A stretch of DNA of 64,000 bases, from NCBI RefSeq assembly GCF_003363015.1, contig NZ_QRAP01000009.1, positions 1 through 64,000 on the forward strand, written 5' to 3'. Both the position numbers and the translations under genes were made by a program. Under the pieces are notes generated by a model. The model worked only from the letters and a program-made list of their open reading frames with translations, had not been told where the DNA came from and did no database searches. Of the stretch, positions 25,106 to 36,798 are shown piece by piece. The stretch is from Enterobacillus tribolii. Lineage in GTDB: Bacteria > Pseudomonadota > Gammaproteobacteria > Enterobacterales > Enterobacteriaceae. The first letter of the stretch is position 1, and every line of letters starts with the position of its first letter.

Positions 25106-26315
25106 GTAGGCCTCCAGGCATGATGCGGGCGCAGCGCGCCCATCCGATCGCATAACGTTCTCCCGCACGCAGCAGCGGACGATCCGTGCGGGTAAAAATA
25201 AGCGCCCCGTCCTCCTCAGCGGCCTGATAGCCGCGCGCGCCGTCAAACGCCTGGCAGGACTGGGCAGGGAAAACGATCCGGCGCGGCAGGGGAGCGTCAA
25301 TATCGCCCCCGTTTTGCAGCGCCAGATCGTGTAAATCCGGATCGGCAGGCTGAGACAGCACGCTCAGTTGCCACGCGACGTCCAGCGGGCGTCGCTCAAT
25401 TACCGCTTTCAATGTCGTCAGCGACCAGACGCGCTGATCATCCTCCAGCGGCAGGCGAAACCAGATGATCCCGCTCAGATGCGAATAACGACGGGACGTC
25501 AGCTGCGCGACGAACGCGGAAAGCGCCTGCGGCGTCGCCGTCAGCTCGCGGAACTCGCCGGCCATGCGTAATGGCGCCTCACTGATCACCTGCAGCGCCG
25601 AGCCGGTCTGCGCCAGCGCCATACCGTAAGCGGGCAACGCCACCAAAAACGGACGGGAAGTACGTTGCGCATACGCCGCCAGCCAGCGCCCGGCCAGCGC
25701 GGAGTCAAAAATGCCCTGTTCGGGCGAAAGCACCGCGTGCACCTGCAACACCGAAGCATCGGGAATGCGCAGTAATTCCGCAAGACGGGGAGACGAGAGC
25801 CAGGCAGGCAGTGTGGTGATGCTCAGTTGCAGTTGCGCAGGCAACTGATTGCGCAGCGCGGCGAGGAACCGGCCGTACTCCCCCAGTTTAGCGGTTGCGG
25901 CGTCATAGTCGATTTCAACGCCGCGCAAATTCACCCCGGCCAGGCGCCATTGTTCCGCCAGCCGCAGCACCTCATGTACCAACTGCGGCTGATCCAGGCG
26001 CGCCAGTTGTCCATCCAGACGCGCCACCAGCCACACCGGCCGGCCATCCGCGCGCAGCAGCGCCAGATCGACGCCGGCATAGCGGGTTCCTTCGGCGGGA
26101 TGTTGCTGAAATGCCAGCACCCGCAGCGCGGAAAACAGCGTGCGGCTTTCGCTCAGCGCGCGGGCATGCCGGTCGCTCCATACCCGCTGCCAGATATATA
26201 CCTGTTGTTGCCAGGCAGGCGCCGGCAAGGCCGGACACAGGGATTGCCATGCGCCCAGGCAGAAAGCCGACGTCATTAAAACCAGCGCCAATAAAGCCCC
26301 GCAACGGAATTTCAC
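25092..26315 (-). CDS. DUF3142-family protein, glycosidase-like fold
   Basis: The 407-residue protein has an N-terminal hydrophobic segment (LLALVLMTSAFCLGAW), probably a signal peptide or anchor. The body matches DUF3142: YIWQRVW near 45, then a TIM-barrel-like core with GVNLRGVEIDYDAAT near residue 150, LSITTLPAWL, HAVLSP and FLVALPAYG. The EIDYD motif sits where GH18-type barrels carry their catalytic acid, but activity is not shown. It is the first gene of a two-gene operon and overlaps the repeat-protein gene by 14 bp. Confidence 0.75.
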   Translation of the reverse strand: MKFRCGALLALVLMTSAFCLGAWQSLCPALPAPAWQQQVYIWQRVWSDRHARALSESRTLFSALRVLAFQQHPAEGTRYAGVDLALLRADGRPVWLVARLDGQLARLDQPQLVHEVLRLAEQWRLAGVNLRGVEIDYDAATAKLGEYGRFLAALRNQLPAQLQLSITTLPAWLSSPRLAELLRIPDASVLQVHAVLSPEQGIFDSALAGRWLAAYAQRTSRPFLVALPAYGMALAQTGSALQVISEAPLRMAGEFRELTATPQALSAFVAQLTSRRYSHLSGIIWFRLPLEDDQRVWSLTTLKAVIERRPLDVAWQLSVLSQPADPDLHDLALQNGGDIDAPLPRRIVFPAQSCQAFDGARGYQAAEEDGALIFTRTDRPLLRAGERYAIGWARCARIMPGGLHVTP

Positions 26316-26505
26316 AGTTCCTCCCCAATGCGGGCGATGCCGCCCGCGTAATAACCCGTCATCATAACGGGAGAATGCCGGGCGGGGTAAATGATTCCGC
26401 GTCTCAGGAGGCGAATTTGTTACAATCTCCCGGAAGCGCTATCCGGAAAAGCCGCTGGCGGACGTTGCCGTAACGCCCGTGATTTTCCCTGTTACCGAGG
26501 AACCC

Positions 26506-27030
26506 ATGTTAACTGTTTCACGCATCACGACGCTGGCTTCCCCCGACTTTGCCAGGGTGGACGCCCTGTATGAGGCGGCGTTCCCCTACCATGAAAAACG
26601 CGAGCCGCAGGCAAAGCAACGCGCGCTGGACGATCCGCGTTATGCTCTGCAATCCTGGTCGGACGCAGGGCAGTTCGTCGGTATGATCGGCGCATGGGAC
26701 TTCGGCGGTTATGCCTATATCGAACACCTGGCGGTGAATGACAAATTGCGCTCCCAGGGCTACGGCAAGCGTATGCTGCAACAGTTTCTCGGCCGGCATC
26801 CGCTGACGGTTCTGGAAATCGATCCCCTGACGACGGATACCGCCCGCAAGCGCCTGCGGTTCTATCAGGGATTAGGGTTCCAGCCAAACGCCTGCGGGCA
26901 TCATCACCCCAGCTATCATCCCGGCGTGGAGGATCACGCGCTGATCGTGCTCAGCTACCCGCTGCCGCTTGATGAGGCGCAATACCGGCAGTTCAGCGAC
27001 GACTTACGCCATGCGGTGATGGCTGGCTGA
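26506..27030 (+). CDS. GNAT-family N-acetyltransferase
   Basis: The 174-residue protein has the GNAT core: IEHLAVNDKLRSQGYGKRML (residues ~75-93) is the acetyl-CoA pyrophosphate-binding motif A, followed by LEIDPLTTDTARKRLRFYQG and GLGFQPN. The start at 26506 (MLTVSR) has CGAGGAAC just upstream; nine more codons upstream are not needed. The substrate is unknown. The next gene, a P-loop protein, follows after a ~55-bp gap in the same direction. Confidence 0.82.
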   Translation: MLTVSRITTLASPDFARVDALYEAAFPYHEKREPQAKQRALDDPRYALQSWSDAGQFVGMIGAWDFGGYAYIEHLAVNDKLRSQGYGKRMLQQFLGRHPLTVLEIDPLTTDTARKRLRFYQGLGFQPNACGHHHPSYHPGVEDHALIVLSYPLPLDEAQYRQFSDDLRHAVMAG

Positions 27031-27085
27031 AACCCGCGGGACTATGCGTGTATCATCACCTTCCGTGAAACCTGAGGTTGATAAA

Positions 27086-27646
27086 ATGTCTTCTTTGCCC
27101 CCGCTTTCCGCTCTCGGGCCGCGAATATGCATACTCGGCCCCTCCAACAGCGGTAAATCAACGCTGGCGCAGGCCATTGCGCGCAAAAATGGCGCATGCG
27201 CCGTGCATCTCGACCTGCTTTTTCACCTGCCGCACACCGACTGGCAACCCCGCCCTGCGGAGCAATTTCTGGCGCTGCATGCCGCGGCCATCCGCCGGGA
27301 GAGCTGGGTTATCGACGGAAACTACACGAAATGCCTGCCAGAGCGCCTCGAACGCGCCACTGGCCTTATTCTGCTGGATATCTCCACATCACTGAGCCTG
27401 TTCAGATACTTACGGCGTACGCTGTTTGAAAAAGGAAGGATCGGGGCGCTGGAAGGGCGGCAGGACAGCATCAAGCTGGACATGCTCAGGCACCTTGTTT
27501 GTGTGACGCCGGGAAACATGCGGCGTTACAGGGAGATGTTCGACGGGCTGACGCTGCCGAAAGCGCACCTGTGCGGCGCCAGGGCGATAACGCGGTGTTA
27601 TGAAGAATGGGGACTGACGTTTTTGCGCAGCAGGGACGGCGGTTAA
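27086..27646 (+). CDS. P-loop NTPase, adenylate-kinase / topology-modulation-like
   Basis: This 186-residue protein has a Walker A motif GPSNSGKST near residues 16-24. LDLLFHLPHTDW and WVIDGNYTKCLPER segments follow, as in the FlaR/YbbP-type 'DNA topology modulation' kinases. A Walker B-like GLILLDIS is present near 105. An Arg-rich lid region (FRYLRRTLFE) follows. The start at 27086 is chosen for its TGAGG site. Probably a small-molecule or nucleotide kinase; the substrate is unknown. Confidence 0.75.
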   Translation: MSSLPPLSALGPRICILGPSNSGKSTLAQAIARKNGACAVHLDLLFHLPHTDWQPRPAEQFLALHAAAIRRESWVIDGNYTKCLPERLERATGLILLDISTSLSLFRYLRRTLFEKGRIGALEGRQDSIKLDMLRHLVCVTPGNMRRYREMFDGLTLPKAHLCGARAITRCYEEWGLTFLRSRDGG

Positions 27647-27664
27647 GCCGCCCCGGCCGCGGAC

Positions 27665-28735
27665 TTACTGCTTACGCAGCAGCAGGAAGATGCTGATAAT
27701 CAGGAACAACGCGCTCGGCAACAGCGCGCCGAACAGCGGCGGAATGCTGTAAACCAGGCTCAGCGGCCCGAATATCTGATCCAGAACGTAGAACAGGAAG
27801 CCGAAGCAGATCCCGACCAACACCCGCGCGCCCATCGGTACGCTGCGCAGCGGCCCGAAAATGAATGACAGCGCCATCAGCATCATCACCGCCACCGACA
27901 ACGGCGCGAAGACCTTGCTCCACAGGTTGAGCATATAGCGGTTGGACTCCTGCCCGCTCTGCTTCAGGTATTTCACGTAATGGTACAGGCCGCTGATAGA
28001 CAGCGCGTCCGGGTCCATTGCCACCACGCCGAGCTTGTCCGGCGTCAGCTTCGTTTTCCAGGAGCCGTTCAGCGTCTGGGAACCGGTGATTTGATTAGGA
28101 TCTTCCAGATTCGATTCATTAACCTGCGAAAGCCGCCATTCGTCGTTTTCAAACGTCGCCGAACTGGCATAGCGCACGCTCAGCAGGCGGCGTTCATCAT
28201 TGAAGTGGTAGATGCTGACGCCGGTCAGTTGTTTTTCGCCGCTGACGCGCTGAATATAAATGAAATCATTGCCGTCTTTAGCCCACAGCCCGGACTGCGT
28301 CGACAGCAGCGAACCGCCGTACATCATCTGCGCACGGTAGTTACGGGCAGCCTGCTCGCCCTGCGGCGCCACCCACTCGCCGATCGCCATGGTGAGCAGC
28401 ACCAGCGGAATCGCCGTTTTCATCACCGACGCGGCAATCTGCATACGGGTAAAGCCAGACGCCTGCATCACCACCAGCTCGCTGCGCTGCGCCAGCATGC
28501 CCAGCCCGAGCAACGCCCCCAGCAGCGCGGCCATCGGGAAGAAAATCTGAATATCTTTCGGCACGCTCAGCAGGGTATAGAGCCCGGCCCCTAAGGCGGA
28601 ATACTCGCCCTGCCCCACCTTACGCAACTGGTCAACAAACTTGATGATGCCCGACAGCGACACCAGCATGAACAACGTCATCATGATGGTGCTGAAAATC
28701 GTACGCCCGATATAACGGTCCAATACTCCTATCAT
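27665..28735 (-). CDS. lptG: LPS export permease LptG
   Basis: The 356-residue inner-membrane protein has the YjgP/YjgQ family layout: three N-terminal transmembrane segments, a periplasmic beta-jellyroll and three C-terminal segments (IFGPLRSVPMGARVLVGICF). With LptF and LptB it extracts lipopolysaccharide from the inner membrane for transport to the outer membrane. The start at 28735 (MIGVLDRYIGRTI) shares one base with the lptF stop (TGATG), which identifies it over a longer upstream frame. Confidence 0.95.
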   Translation of the reverse strand: MIGVLDRYIGRTIFSTIMMTLFMLVSLSGIIKFVDQLRKVGQGEYSALGAGLYTLLSVPKDIQIFFPMAALLGALLGLGMLAQRSELVVMQASGFTRMQIAASVMKTAIPLVLLTMAIGEWVAPQGEQAARNYRAQMMYGGSLLSTQSGLWAKDGNDFIYIQRVSGEKQLTGVSIYHFNDERRLLSVRYASSATFENDEWRLSQVNESNLEDPNQITGSQTLNGSWKTKLTPDKLGVVAMDPDALSISGLYHYVKYLKQSGQESNRYMLNLWSKVFAPLSVAVMMLMALSFIFGPLRSVPMGARVLVGICFGFLFYVLDQIFGPLSLVYSIPPLFGALLPSALFLIISIFLLLRKQ

Positions 28736-29835
28736 CAGGCGACTCCTTTTCCGGTCAGGCGGGCGCGCACCCGGCGCATCGGCAGCGTATCCCACAGGTT
28801 AAGGCCGATGGCCAGCAACAGATAAACGCCGTTGACCAGCCACATCCACACCAGCGGGTCCAGCTTATCTTTGCTGGCATTGGAACGCAGGGAGCTTTGC
28901 AGCAGGAAAAATACCAGGTACAGCAGCATCGCCGGCAGCATGCTCAGCACGCGGCCTTGACGCGGGTTCACCACGCTCAGCGGCACCACCATCAGCCCCA
29001 TGACGAGCACGGAAACCACCAGCGTCAGACGCCAGTGATACTCGGCGCGGAAGTCGGGCTTGTCAGACTGCCACAGCGTTTTCATGTCGGCCTGATCGGC
29101 GTCGCTGGGGTTCATCTCGGCGCTCTGGTGGCCGACGATCGCCTGATAATTCGTGAAGTCGGTAATACGGAAATCCCGCAGCATCGCGGTGCCTTCATAG
29201 CGGGTGCCTTTATCCAGCACGACCATCTGGGAGCCGTCCGGGCGAGCCTGCAAATGACCGGTTTCCGCCACAACCACCGACGGGCGCTGGGAACCGCTGG
29301 CGCGCAGCTGCGCCAAAAAGACCCGGTCAAAGGTGCTGCCCTTCACCCCGCCGACGAACAACACGAAGCGCCCGTCCTGCGACGTCTGGAATTTCCCTTC
29401 CACCATGGCCGCCATGCCGGGGTTCGCCTTGGCATCGGCCAGCACTTCATCCTGGTGAAAAGACGACCAGGGGCTTAACCAAAAGGCGTTCACCAGCGCC
29501 AGCGCGCCGGTAATAAAGGCCAGAATCATCGCAGCCTTGACCAATACGCTCTTCCCCAGGCCGCAGGCATGCATTACCGTGATTTCGCTGTCGGTATACA
29601 ATTTACCCAACGTCATCAACAGGCCGAGGAACAGGCTGAGCGGCAGGATAAGCTGCGCCATCTCAGGGATACCCAGCCCTAACAGGGAAAGCACTAAATT
29701 TGTCGGGATATCGCCGTCAACCGCCGCCCCCAGGATCCTGACCAGTTTCTGACAAAAAAAGATCAGAAGCAGGATAAACAGGATGGCGATCTGACTCTTA
29801 AATGTTTCCCGTACCAGATATCTAATGATGATCAC
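28735..29835 (-). CDS. lptF: LPS export permease LptF
   Basis: The 366-residue protein begins MIIIRYLVRETFKSQIAILF, nearly as in E. coli LptF, from a GTG codon (29835-29833) as in E. coli. The family topology is conserved, including the VVPLSVVNPRQGRVLSMLPA segment near the C-terminus. It forms the LptB2FG transporter with LptG, whose gene overlaps its stop. It is divergent from pepA. Confidence 0.96.
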   Translation of the reverse strand: MIIIRYLVRETFKSQIAILFILLLIFFCQKLVRILGAAVDGDIPTNLVLSLLGLGIPEMAQLILPLSLFLGLLMTLGKLYTDSEITVMHACGLGKSVLVKAAMILAFITGALALVNAFWLSPWSSFHQDEVLADAKANPGMAAMVEGKFQTSQDGRFVLFVGGVKGSTFDRVFLAQLRASGSQRPSVVVAETGHLQARPDGSQMVVLDKGTRYEGTAMLRDFRITDFTNYQAIVGHQSAEMNPSDADQADMKTLWQSDKPDFRAEYHWRLTLVVSVLVMGLMVVPLSVVNPRQGRVLSMLPAMLLYLVFFLLQSSLRSNASKDKLDPLVWMWLVNGVYLLLAIGLNLWDTLPMRRVRARLTGKGVA

Positions 29836-31775
<1,940 letters not shown>

Positions 31776-31833
31776 ACGACGAATTGAAGGGGGCGAAATC
31801 CCCCCCAAATTGTCGTAAAATAAAGCAACACCC

Positions 31834-31856
31834 GATGGCCCGCTTTGCGGGCCATC
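31834..31856. terminator. Hairpin between pepA and holC
   Basis: GATGGCCCGC and GCGGGCCATC form a perfect 10-bp stem with a TTT loop. No U-tract follows, so it may be a processing or stabilising hairpin rather than a full terminator. Confidence 0.5.
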
Positions 31857-31987
31857 CCATTAATTGAAGCACAACGGCCACCCTTTGCCCGTACGCCGCG
31901 AAGGTGCACCATGAACTACCGGAGCCCCGGCGTACGGAACCGCCACCCAAACCAACAAACTCAATCACTCAGGATCGCCACCAGCAA

Positions 31988-32440
31988 ATGAAACAGGCCA
32001 CCTTCTACCTCCTGACCCACCCCACCCCCGAAGGCGCCCCCTTAACCGCCGTTGAGGCGCTAACCTGCGATCTCGCCGCCGCTGCCTACCGCAACGGCAA
32101 ACGCATCCAAATCGCCTGTCAGGATCAGGATCAGGCCCACCGCCTCGACGAGGCCCTCTGGCAACGCGATCCCCATGCCTTCATCCCCCACAATCTGGCG
32201 GGAGAAGGCCCGCGCTTCGGCGCGCCGGTAGAGCTTTCCTGGCCGGAAAAACGCAGCAGCGCCCCGCGCGATATTCTTATCAGCCTGCTGCCGCAGTTCG
32301 CGGATTTTGCCACCGCTTTCCATGAAGTGATAGACTTCGTCCCATCCGAAGACGAATTAAAGCAACTGGCGCGCGAACGCTACAAAGCCTACCGCAGCGC
32401 CGGTTTCCATTTGACGACGGCCACACCGCCAACGCATTGA
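31988..32440 (+). CDS. holC: DNA polymerase III subunit chi (HolC)
   Basis: The 150-residue protein starts MKQATFYLLTHP and matches E. coli HolC (147) in length and layout, with the C-terminal ERYKAYRSAGFHLTT end. Chi links the clamp loader to SSB with HolD. The start at 31988 is preferred to a frame 28 codons longer, which crosses Pro-rich noise. valS begins 27 bp downstream. Confidence 0.93.
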   Translation: MKQATFYLLTHPTPEGAPLTAVEALTCDLAAAAYRNGKRIQIACQDQDQAHRLDEALWQRDPHAFIPHNLAGEGPRFGAPVELSWPEKRSSAPRDILISLLPQFADFATAFHEVIDFVPSEDELKQLARERYKAYRSAGFHLTTATPPTH

Positions 32441-32467
32441 CAGATCAGAGACAAGACCGATTCGACC

Positions 32468-35323
32468 ATGGACAAAACATATAACCCGCAAGACATCGAG
32501 CAACCGCTCTACGAACACTGGGAACAGCAGGGCTACTTCCGGCCGAACGGCGACACCAGTAAGGAAAGCTTCTGCATCATGATCCCGCCGCCGAACGTAA
32601 CCGGCAGCCTGCACATGGGTCACGCTTTCCAGCAGACCATCATGGATACTATGATCCGCTATCAGCGCATGCAGGGTAAAAATACCCTGTGGCAGGCCGG
32701 TACCGACCACGCCGGTATCGCCACCCAGATGGTGGTGGAGCGTAAAATCGCCGCAGAAGAAGGCAAGACCCGTCAGGACTACGGCCGCGACGCGTTCATC
32801 GATAAAATCTGGCAGTGGAAGGCGGAATCCGGCGGCACCATTACCCGCCAGATGCGCCGTCTGGGCAACTCCGTGGACTGGGAGCGCGAGCGCTTTACCA
32901 TGGATGAAGGCCTGTCCAACGCGGTCAAAGAGGTCTTCGTTCGTCTGCATAAAGAAAACCTGATTTACCGCGGCAAGCGCCTGGTGAACTGGGACCCGAA
33001 ACTGCGCACGGCCATCTCCGATCTGGAAGTGGAAAACCGCGAAACCAAAGGTTCCATCTGGCACCTGCGCTACCCGCTGGCTGACGGCGCGAAAACCGCT
33101 GACGGCAAAGATTACCTGGTGGTCGCCACCACCCGTCCGGAAACCATGCTGGGCGATACCGGCGTGGCGGTAAACCCGGAAGATCCGCGTTATAAAGATC
33201 TGATCGGCAAATTCGTGCTGCTGCCGCTGGTTGATCGCCGTATTCCGATCGTCGGCGACGAACATGCCGATATGGAAAAAGGCACCGGCTGCGTGAAAAT
33301 CACGCCGGCTCACGACTTTAACGACTACGAAGTTGGCCGTCGCCACGCGCTGGCGATGATCAACATCCTGACCTTCGACGGCGACATCCGTGACGAAGCT
33401 GAAGTGCTGGACACCAACGGCGAAGAAAGCGACGCCTACAGCAAAACGTTGCCTGCCGAATTCCGCGGCATGGAGCGTTTCGCCGCCCGCCGCGCGGTGG
33501 TAAAAGCCTTCGAAGACGCCGGCCTGCTGGAAGAGATCAAGCCGCATGACCTGACCATTCCCTACGGCGACCGTGGCGGCGTGGTGATCGAGCCGATGCT
33601 GACCGACCAGTGGTACGTACGCGTCGCCCCGCTGGCAAAACCGGCCATCGAAGCGGTGGAAAACGGCGACATCCAGTTCGTGCCGAAACAGTACGAGAAC
33701 ATGTACTTCTCCTGGATGCGCGATATTCAGGACTGGTGCATCTCCCGTCAGCTGTGGTGGGGCCACCGCATTCCGGCATGGTATGACGACCAGGGCAACG
33801 TCTACGTTGGCCGCAGCGAAGAAGAAGTGCGTCAGGAAAACAACATCGCTGCCGGCGTAGCGCTGCGTCAGGACGAGGACGTGCTGGACACCTGGTTCTC
33901 CTCCGCGCTGTGGACCTTCTCAACCCTCGGCTGGCCGGAGAACACCGACGCGCTGCGTCAGTTCCACCCGACCAGCGTTCTGGTTTCCGGCTTCGACATC
34001 ATCTTCTTCTGGATTGCGCGCATGATCATGATGACCATGCACTTCATCAAAGATGAAGACGGCAAGCCGCAGGTTCCGTTTAAGACCGTCTACATGACCG
34101 GCCTTATCCGCGACGAAGAAGGCCAGAAGATGTCCAAATCCAAGGGCAACGTCATCGACCCGCTGGATATGGTGGACGGCATTTCCCTGCCGGATCTGCT
34201 GGAAAAACGCACCGGCAACATGATGCAGCCGCAGCTGGCGGAAAAAATCGCCAAGCGCACCGAGAAGCAGTTCCCGAACGGCATCGAAGCACACGGCACC
34301 GACGCCCTGCGTTTCACCCTGGCGGCGCTGGCCTCTACCGGCCGCGATATCAACTGGGACATGAAACGCCTGGAAGGTTACCGTAACTTCTGTAACAAGC
34401 TGTGGAACGCCAGCCGCTTCGTGCTGATGAACACCGAAGATCAGGATTGCGGTCAGAACGGCGGCGAAATGACGCTGTCGCTGGCGGATCGCTGGATCCT
34501 GGCCGAGTTCAACCGCACGGTGAAAGCCTACCGCGAAGCGCTGGACAGCTACCGTTTCGATATCGCCGCCGGCATTCTGTATGAGTTCACCTGGAACCAG
34601 TTCTGTGACTGGTATCTGGAGCTGACCAAGCCGGTGATGAACGGCGGTTCCGAATCCGAACTGCGCGGCACCCGCCATACGCTGGTGACGGTGCTGGAAG
34701 CCCTGTTGCGCCTGGCGCACCCGATCATTCCGTTCATTACGGAAACCATCTGGCAGCGCGTGAAGGTTCTGAAAGGCATCAGCGCCGATACCATCATGCT
34801 GCAACCATTCCCGGAATACGACGCCGCGCAGGAAGACGAAACGGCGCTGGCAGACCTGGAGTGGATCAAGCAGTGCGTTATCGCCGTGCGTAACATCCGC
34901 GCCGAGATGAACATTGCGCCGAGCAAGCCGCTGGAGCTGCTGCTGCGCGACGGCAGCGCCGATGCGCAACGCCGGGTACAGGAAAACCGTGGCTTCATCC
35001 AGGCCATGGCGCGTCTGGACAGCATTACGCTGCTGCCGGCGGGGGACAAAGGCCCGGTTTCCGTCACCAAGCTGGTGGACGGCGCTGAGCTGCTGATCCC
35101 GATGGCAGGTTTGATCGACAAAGCGGCAGAGCTGGATCGTCTGGCGAAGGAAGTGGCAAAGCTGGAAACGGAAATCTCCCGCATTGAAAGCAAACTCTCG
35201 AATGAAGGGTTTGTAGCGCGCGCGCCGGAAGCGGTCGTCGCCAAAGAGCGTGAGAAGATGAACGGCTACGCCGAGGCAAAAGCCAAGCTGATTGAGCAGC
35301 AGGCGGTAATTGCCGCGCTGTAA
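32468..35323 (+). CDS. valS: Valyl-tRNA synthetase
   Basis: The 951-residue class I synthetase has the same length as in E. coli. The HIGH-type motif is HMGH (residues 49-52, [12 protein letters not shown]) and the KMSKS motif is intact ([10 protein letters not shown]). The editing domain ([15 protein letters not shown]) and the C-terminal coiled-coil arm ([20 protein letters not shown]) are present. It follows holC closely and ends at a strong terminator. Confidence 0.98.
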   Translation: MDKTYNPQDIEQPLYEHWEQQGYFRPNGDTSKESFCIMIPPPNVTGSLHMGHAFQQTIMDTMIRYQRMQGKNTLWQAGTDHAGIATQMVVERKIAAEEGKTRQDYGRDAFIDKIWQWKAESGGTITRQMRRLGNSVDWERERFTMDEGLSNAVKEVFVRLHKENLIYRGKRLVNWDPKLRTAISDLEVENRETKGSIWHLRYPLADGAKTADGKDYLVVATTRPETMLGDTGVAVNPEDPRYKDLIGKFVLLPLVDRRIPIVGDEHADMEKGTGCVKITPAHDFNDYEVGRRHALAMINILTFDGDIRDEAEVLDTNGEESDAYSKTLPAEFRGMERFAARRAVVKAFEDAGLLEEIKPHDLTIPYGDRGGVVIEPMLTDQWYVRVAPLAKPAIEAVENGDIQFVPKQYENMYFSWMRDIQDWCISRQLWWGHRIPAWYDDQGNVYVGRSEEEVRQENNIAAGVALRQDEDVLDTWFSSALWTFSTLGWPENTDALRQFHPTSVLVSGFDIIFFWIARMIMMTMHFIKDEDGKPQVPFKTVYMTGLIRDEEGQKMSKSKGNVIDPLDMVDGISLPDLLEKRTGNMMQPQLAEKIAKRTEKQFPNGIEAHGTDALRFTLAALASTGRDINWDMKRLEGYRNFCNKLWNASRFVLMNTEDQDCGQNGGEMTLSLADRWILAEFNRTVKAYREALDSYRFDIAAGILYEFTWNQFCDWYLELTKPVMNGGSESELRGTRHTLVTVLEALLRLAHPIIPFITETIWQRVKVLKGISADTIMLQPFPEYDAAQEDETALADLEWIKQCVIAVRNIRAEMNIAPSKPLELLLRDGSADAQRRVQENRGFIQAMARLDSITLLPAGDKGPVSVTKLVDGAELLIPMAGLIDKAAELDRLAKEVAKLETEISRIESKLSNEGFVARAPEAVVAKEREKMNGYAEAKAKLIEQQAVIAAL

Positions 35324-35343
35324 GCATCACTCAGCGACGAAAA

Positions 35344-35366
35344 AGGCCGGATTTCCGGCCTTTTTT
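35344..35366 (+). terminator. Rho-independent terminator of valS
   Basis: GGCCGG / CCGGCC stem, extended by flanking A-T pairs, with a T-run of six on the plus strand. It lies 20 bp after the valS stop. The islet of AT-rich DNA starts directly after it. Confidence 0.9.
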
Positions 35367-35370
35367 ATTA

Positions 35371-35577
35371 CCTATAAACAAGGCGATTGAGAAGCAGAGT
35401 GATAGCAAAGGCGGAAAGGTTTTTACTGAAGTGTTTGCTGTAGATGACAGAGGAACAAAGTATGCCTGTAACCAAGATACCCCGGTAAACGTAACCAAAG
35501 ATCAACTTATTAAACGTGCCAGTAGAATAATTGATAAAATTACCACAGAAAGTACAGGTAGCGTTGGTGCAATTTAA
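35371..35577 (+). pseudogene. 5'-truncated gene fragment, tail of a possible polymorphic toxin
   Basis: A frame without any start codon runs from the valS terminator to a TAA at 35575-35577. It encodes about 68 residues, including KGGKVFTEVFAVDDRGTKYA and VTKDQLIKRASRIIDKITTE. The sequence is low-GC and hydrophilic, as in C-terminal toxin tips. The next gene is also low-GC and could encode the cognate immunity protein. I do not recognise the family; the toxin assignment rests on context. Confidence 0.45.
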
Positions 35578-35609
35578 TTGTATTTTTGCCATGGACTATG
35601 GAGACGGCC

Positions 35610-36572
35610 GTGAAAAAACTAATTAATAAAGAAAACTGGGAAAAAATCTTTTGCGATTACGCAATAGTAGATTGCGCCATTAGGGAAAAAAATATTATAT
35701 ACATTCAGGCCGTCAGCAGTACGGATAAGCCGGGTATGCGGCAAGTCACATTGGTAGATCTCGATAATGATGAAACGTTGGCATATTCATCCATACAATT
35801 CCCTTCAGCGTTTACAAGCGTATTAGGCACCTCAACATCCCCCATCTCTCAGGGTTTACTCATTGATTGCCTGGGTGGTTTTGCGCTTCCAAGTGGTGGA
35901 GGGAAAACCTCCTGGGATTCAGAGACTGTGGCAAGGGATACCGTCGCTGTAATTCAGAAAATAAAAAGAATCGATGGCTATGCCTGGGCCGTAGGCTTAA
36001 GACGCTTTGTGTCTAAGCGGTTTAACATCGGCGACTGGAGACCAGTAATGAATGGTATATCCTCCGGTGTTGCTGCCGCTGATGGTAGTGCTTTTGACTA
36101 TGGTTTCAATGATATCGCGGGATTTACTGAGAATGATATTTATGCTGTCGGTGAACAAGGTGATATCTGGCACTTCGATGGACATGTATGGCAGCAATGC
36201 GGGTTCCCCACAAACGATAAATTAACCAATGTTGTATGCGCTGATGATGGCTTTGTATATGTTGCATCACGTAAGCGGATATGGCGTGGAAAGCTTAATA
36301 AATGGGAAAGCGTCGATATACCGGAACTAAAGGGAGAGCTTAACGACTTATGTTGGTTCAATAATGCATTGTGGGGTATTGGACAGCATGATTTCTTTTC
36401 GTGGGCCAGTGGCACAATTAATGATTATTTTATATGTAATGGTGAACAAATCCGACCGTCGGGCACAATGGACTGCAATGACGCTTTACTAATCATTGCA
36501 TCTTATACAAATGTTTGGTCATTTGATGGTAGTGAGTGGTACAACACGGTACCCAATTATAAAAACCTGTAA
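35610..36572 (+). CDS. Beta-propeller-like protein of unknown function, candidate immunity protein
   Basis: The preferred start is the GTG at 35610 (VKKLINKENW), which has GGAG six bases upstream; an ATG at 35598 lacks such a site. The 320-residue protein shows repeated propeller-like blade ends: DIWHFDGHVWQQ, KRIWRGKLNKWE and NVWSFDGSEWYN. These lie at ~40-95-residue intervals between ~190 and 315. No signal peptide or membrane segment is seen, so it is cytosolic. It is AT-rich and stands between valS and yjgN, where E. coli has no gene. A role as a toxin antidote is inferred only from the truncated upstream fragment. Confidence 0.65.
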   Translation: MKKLINKENWEKIFCDYAIVDCAIREKNIIYIQAVSSTDKPGMRQVTLVDLDNDETLAYSSIQFPSAFTSVLGTSTSPISQGLLIDCLGGFALPSGGGKTSWDSETVARDTVAVIQKIKRIDGYAWAVGLRRFVSKRFNIGDWRPVMNGISSGVAAADGSAFDYGFNDIAGFTENDIYAVGEQGDIWHFDGHVWQQCGFPTNDKLTNVVCADDGFVYVASRKRIWRGKLNKWESVDIPELKGELNDLCWFNNALWGIGQHDFFSWASGTINDYFICNGEQIRPSGTMDCNDALLIIASYTNVWSFDGSEWYNTVPNYKNL

Positions 36573-36716
36573 ATAATTCTGTGTAACTGTCACGGTATTA
36601 ACGGTGATCGCTCAGGCGGTCACCGAATCCGATAATAAAACGTTTCATGGTCAGGCACCAAAAAGTACGTGGAACCAAAACGGGTGTACTTACATCCACA
36701 CCTGGCACTCAAAAAC

Positions 36717-36748
36717 AAAACGCCCGATGAAATTCATCAGGCGTTTTA
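36717..36748. terminator. Bidirectional terminator after the islet
   Basis: AAAACGCC...GATGA pairs with TCATC...GGCGTTTT around a short AATT centre. One mismatch (C/A) interrupts the stem. It lies 51 bp past the stop of the M48 peptidase gene and separates it from the convergent islet. Confidence 0.75.
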
Positions 36749-36798
36749 CAGGCAGAAAACTGTCAATCCAGCTAAGGATTCGTCAACATCTTAGCAGG

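Noticed and set aside
32357-34969. Two long minus-strand frames (469 and 349 codons) opposite valS
   Set aside because: valS is complete with HMGH and KMSKS motifs on the plus strand; the opposite frames have no recognisable features.
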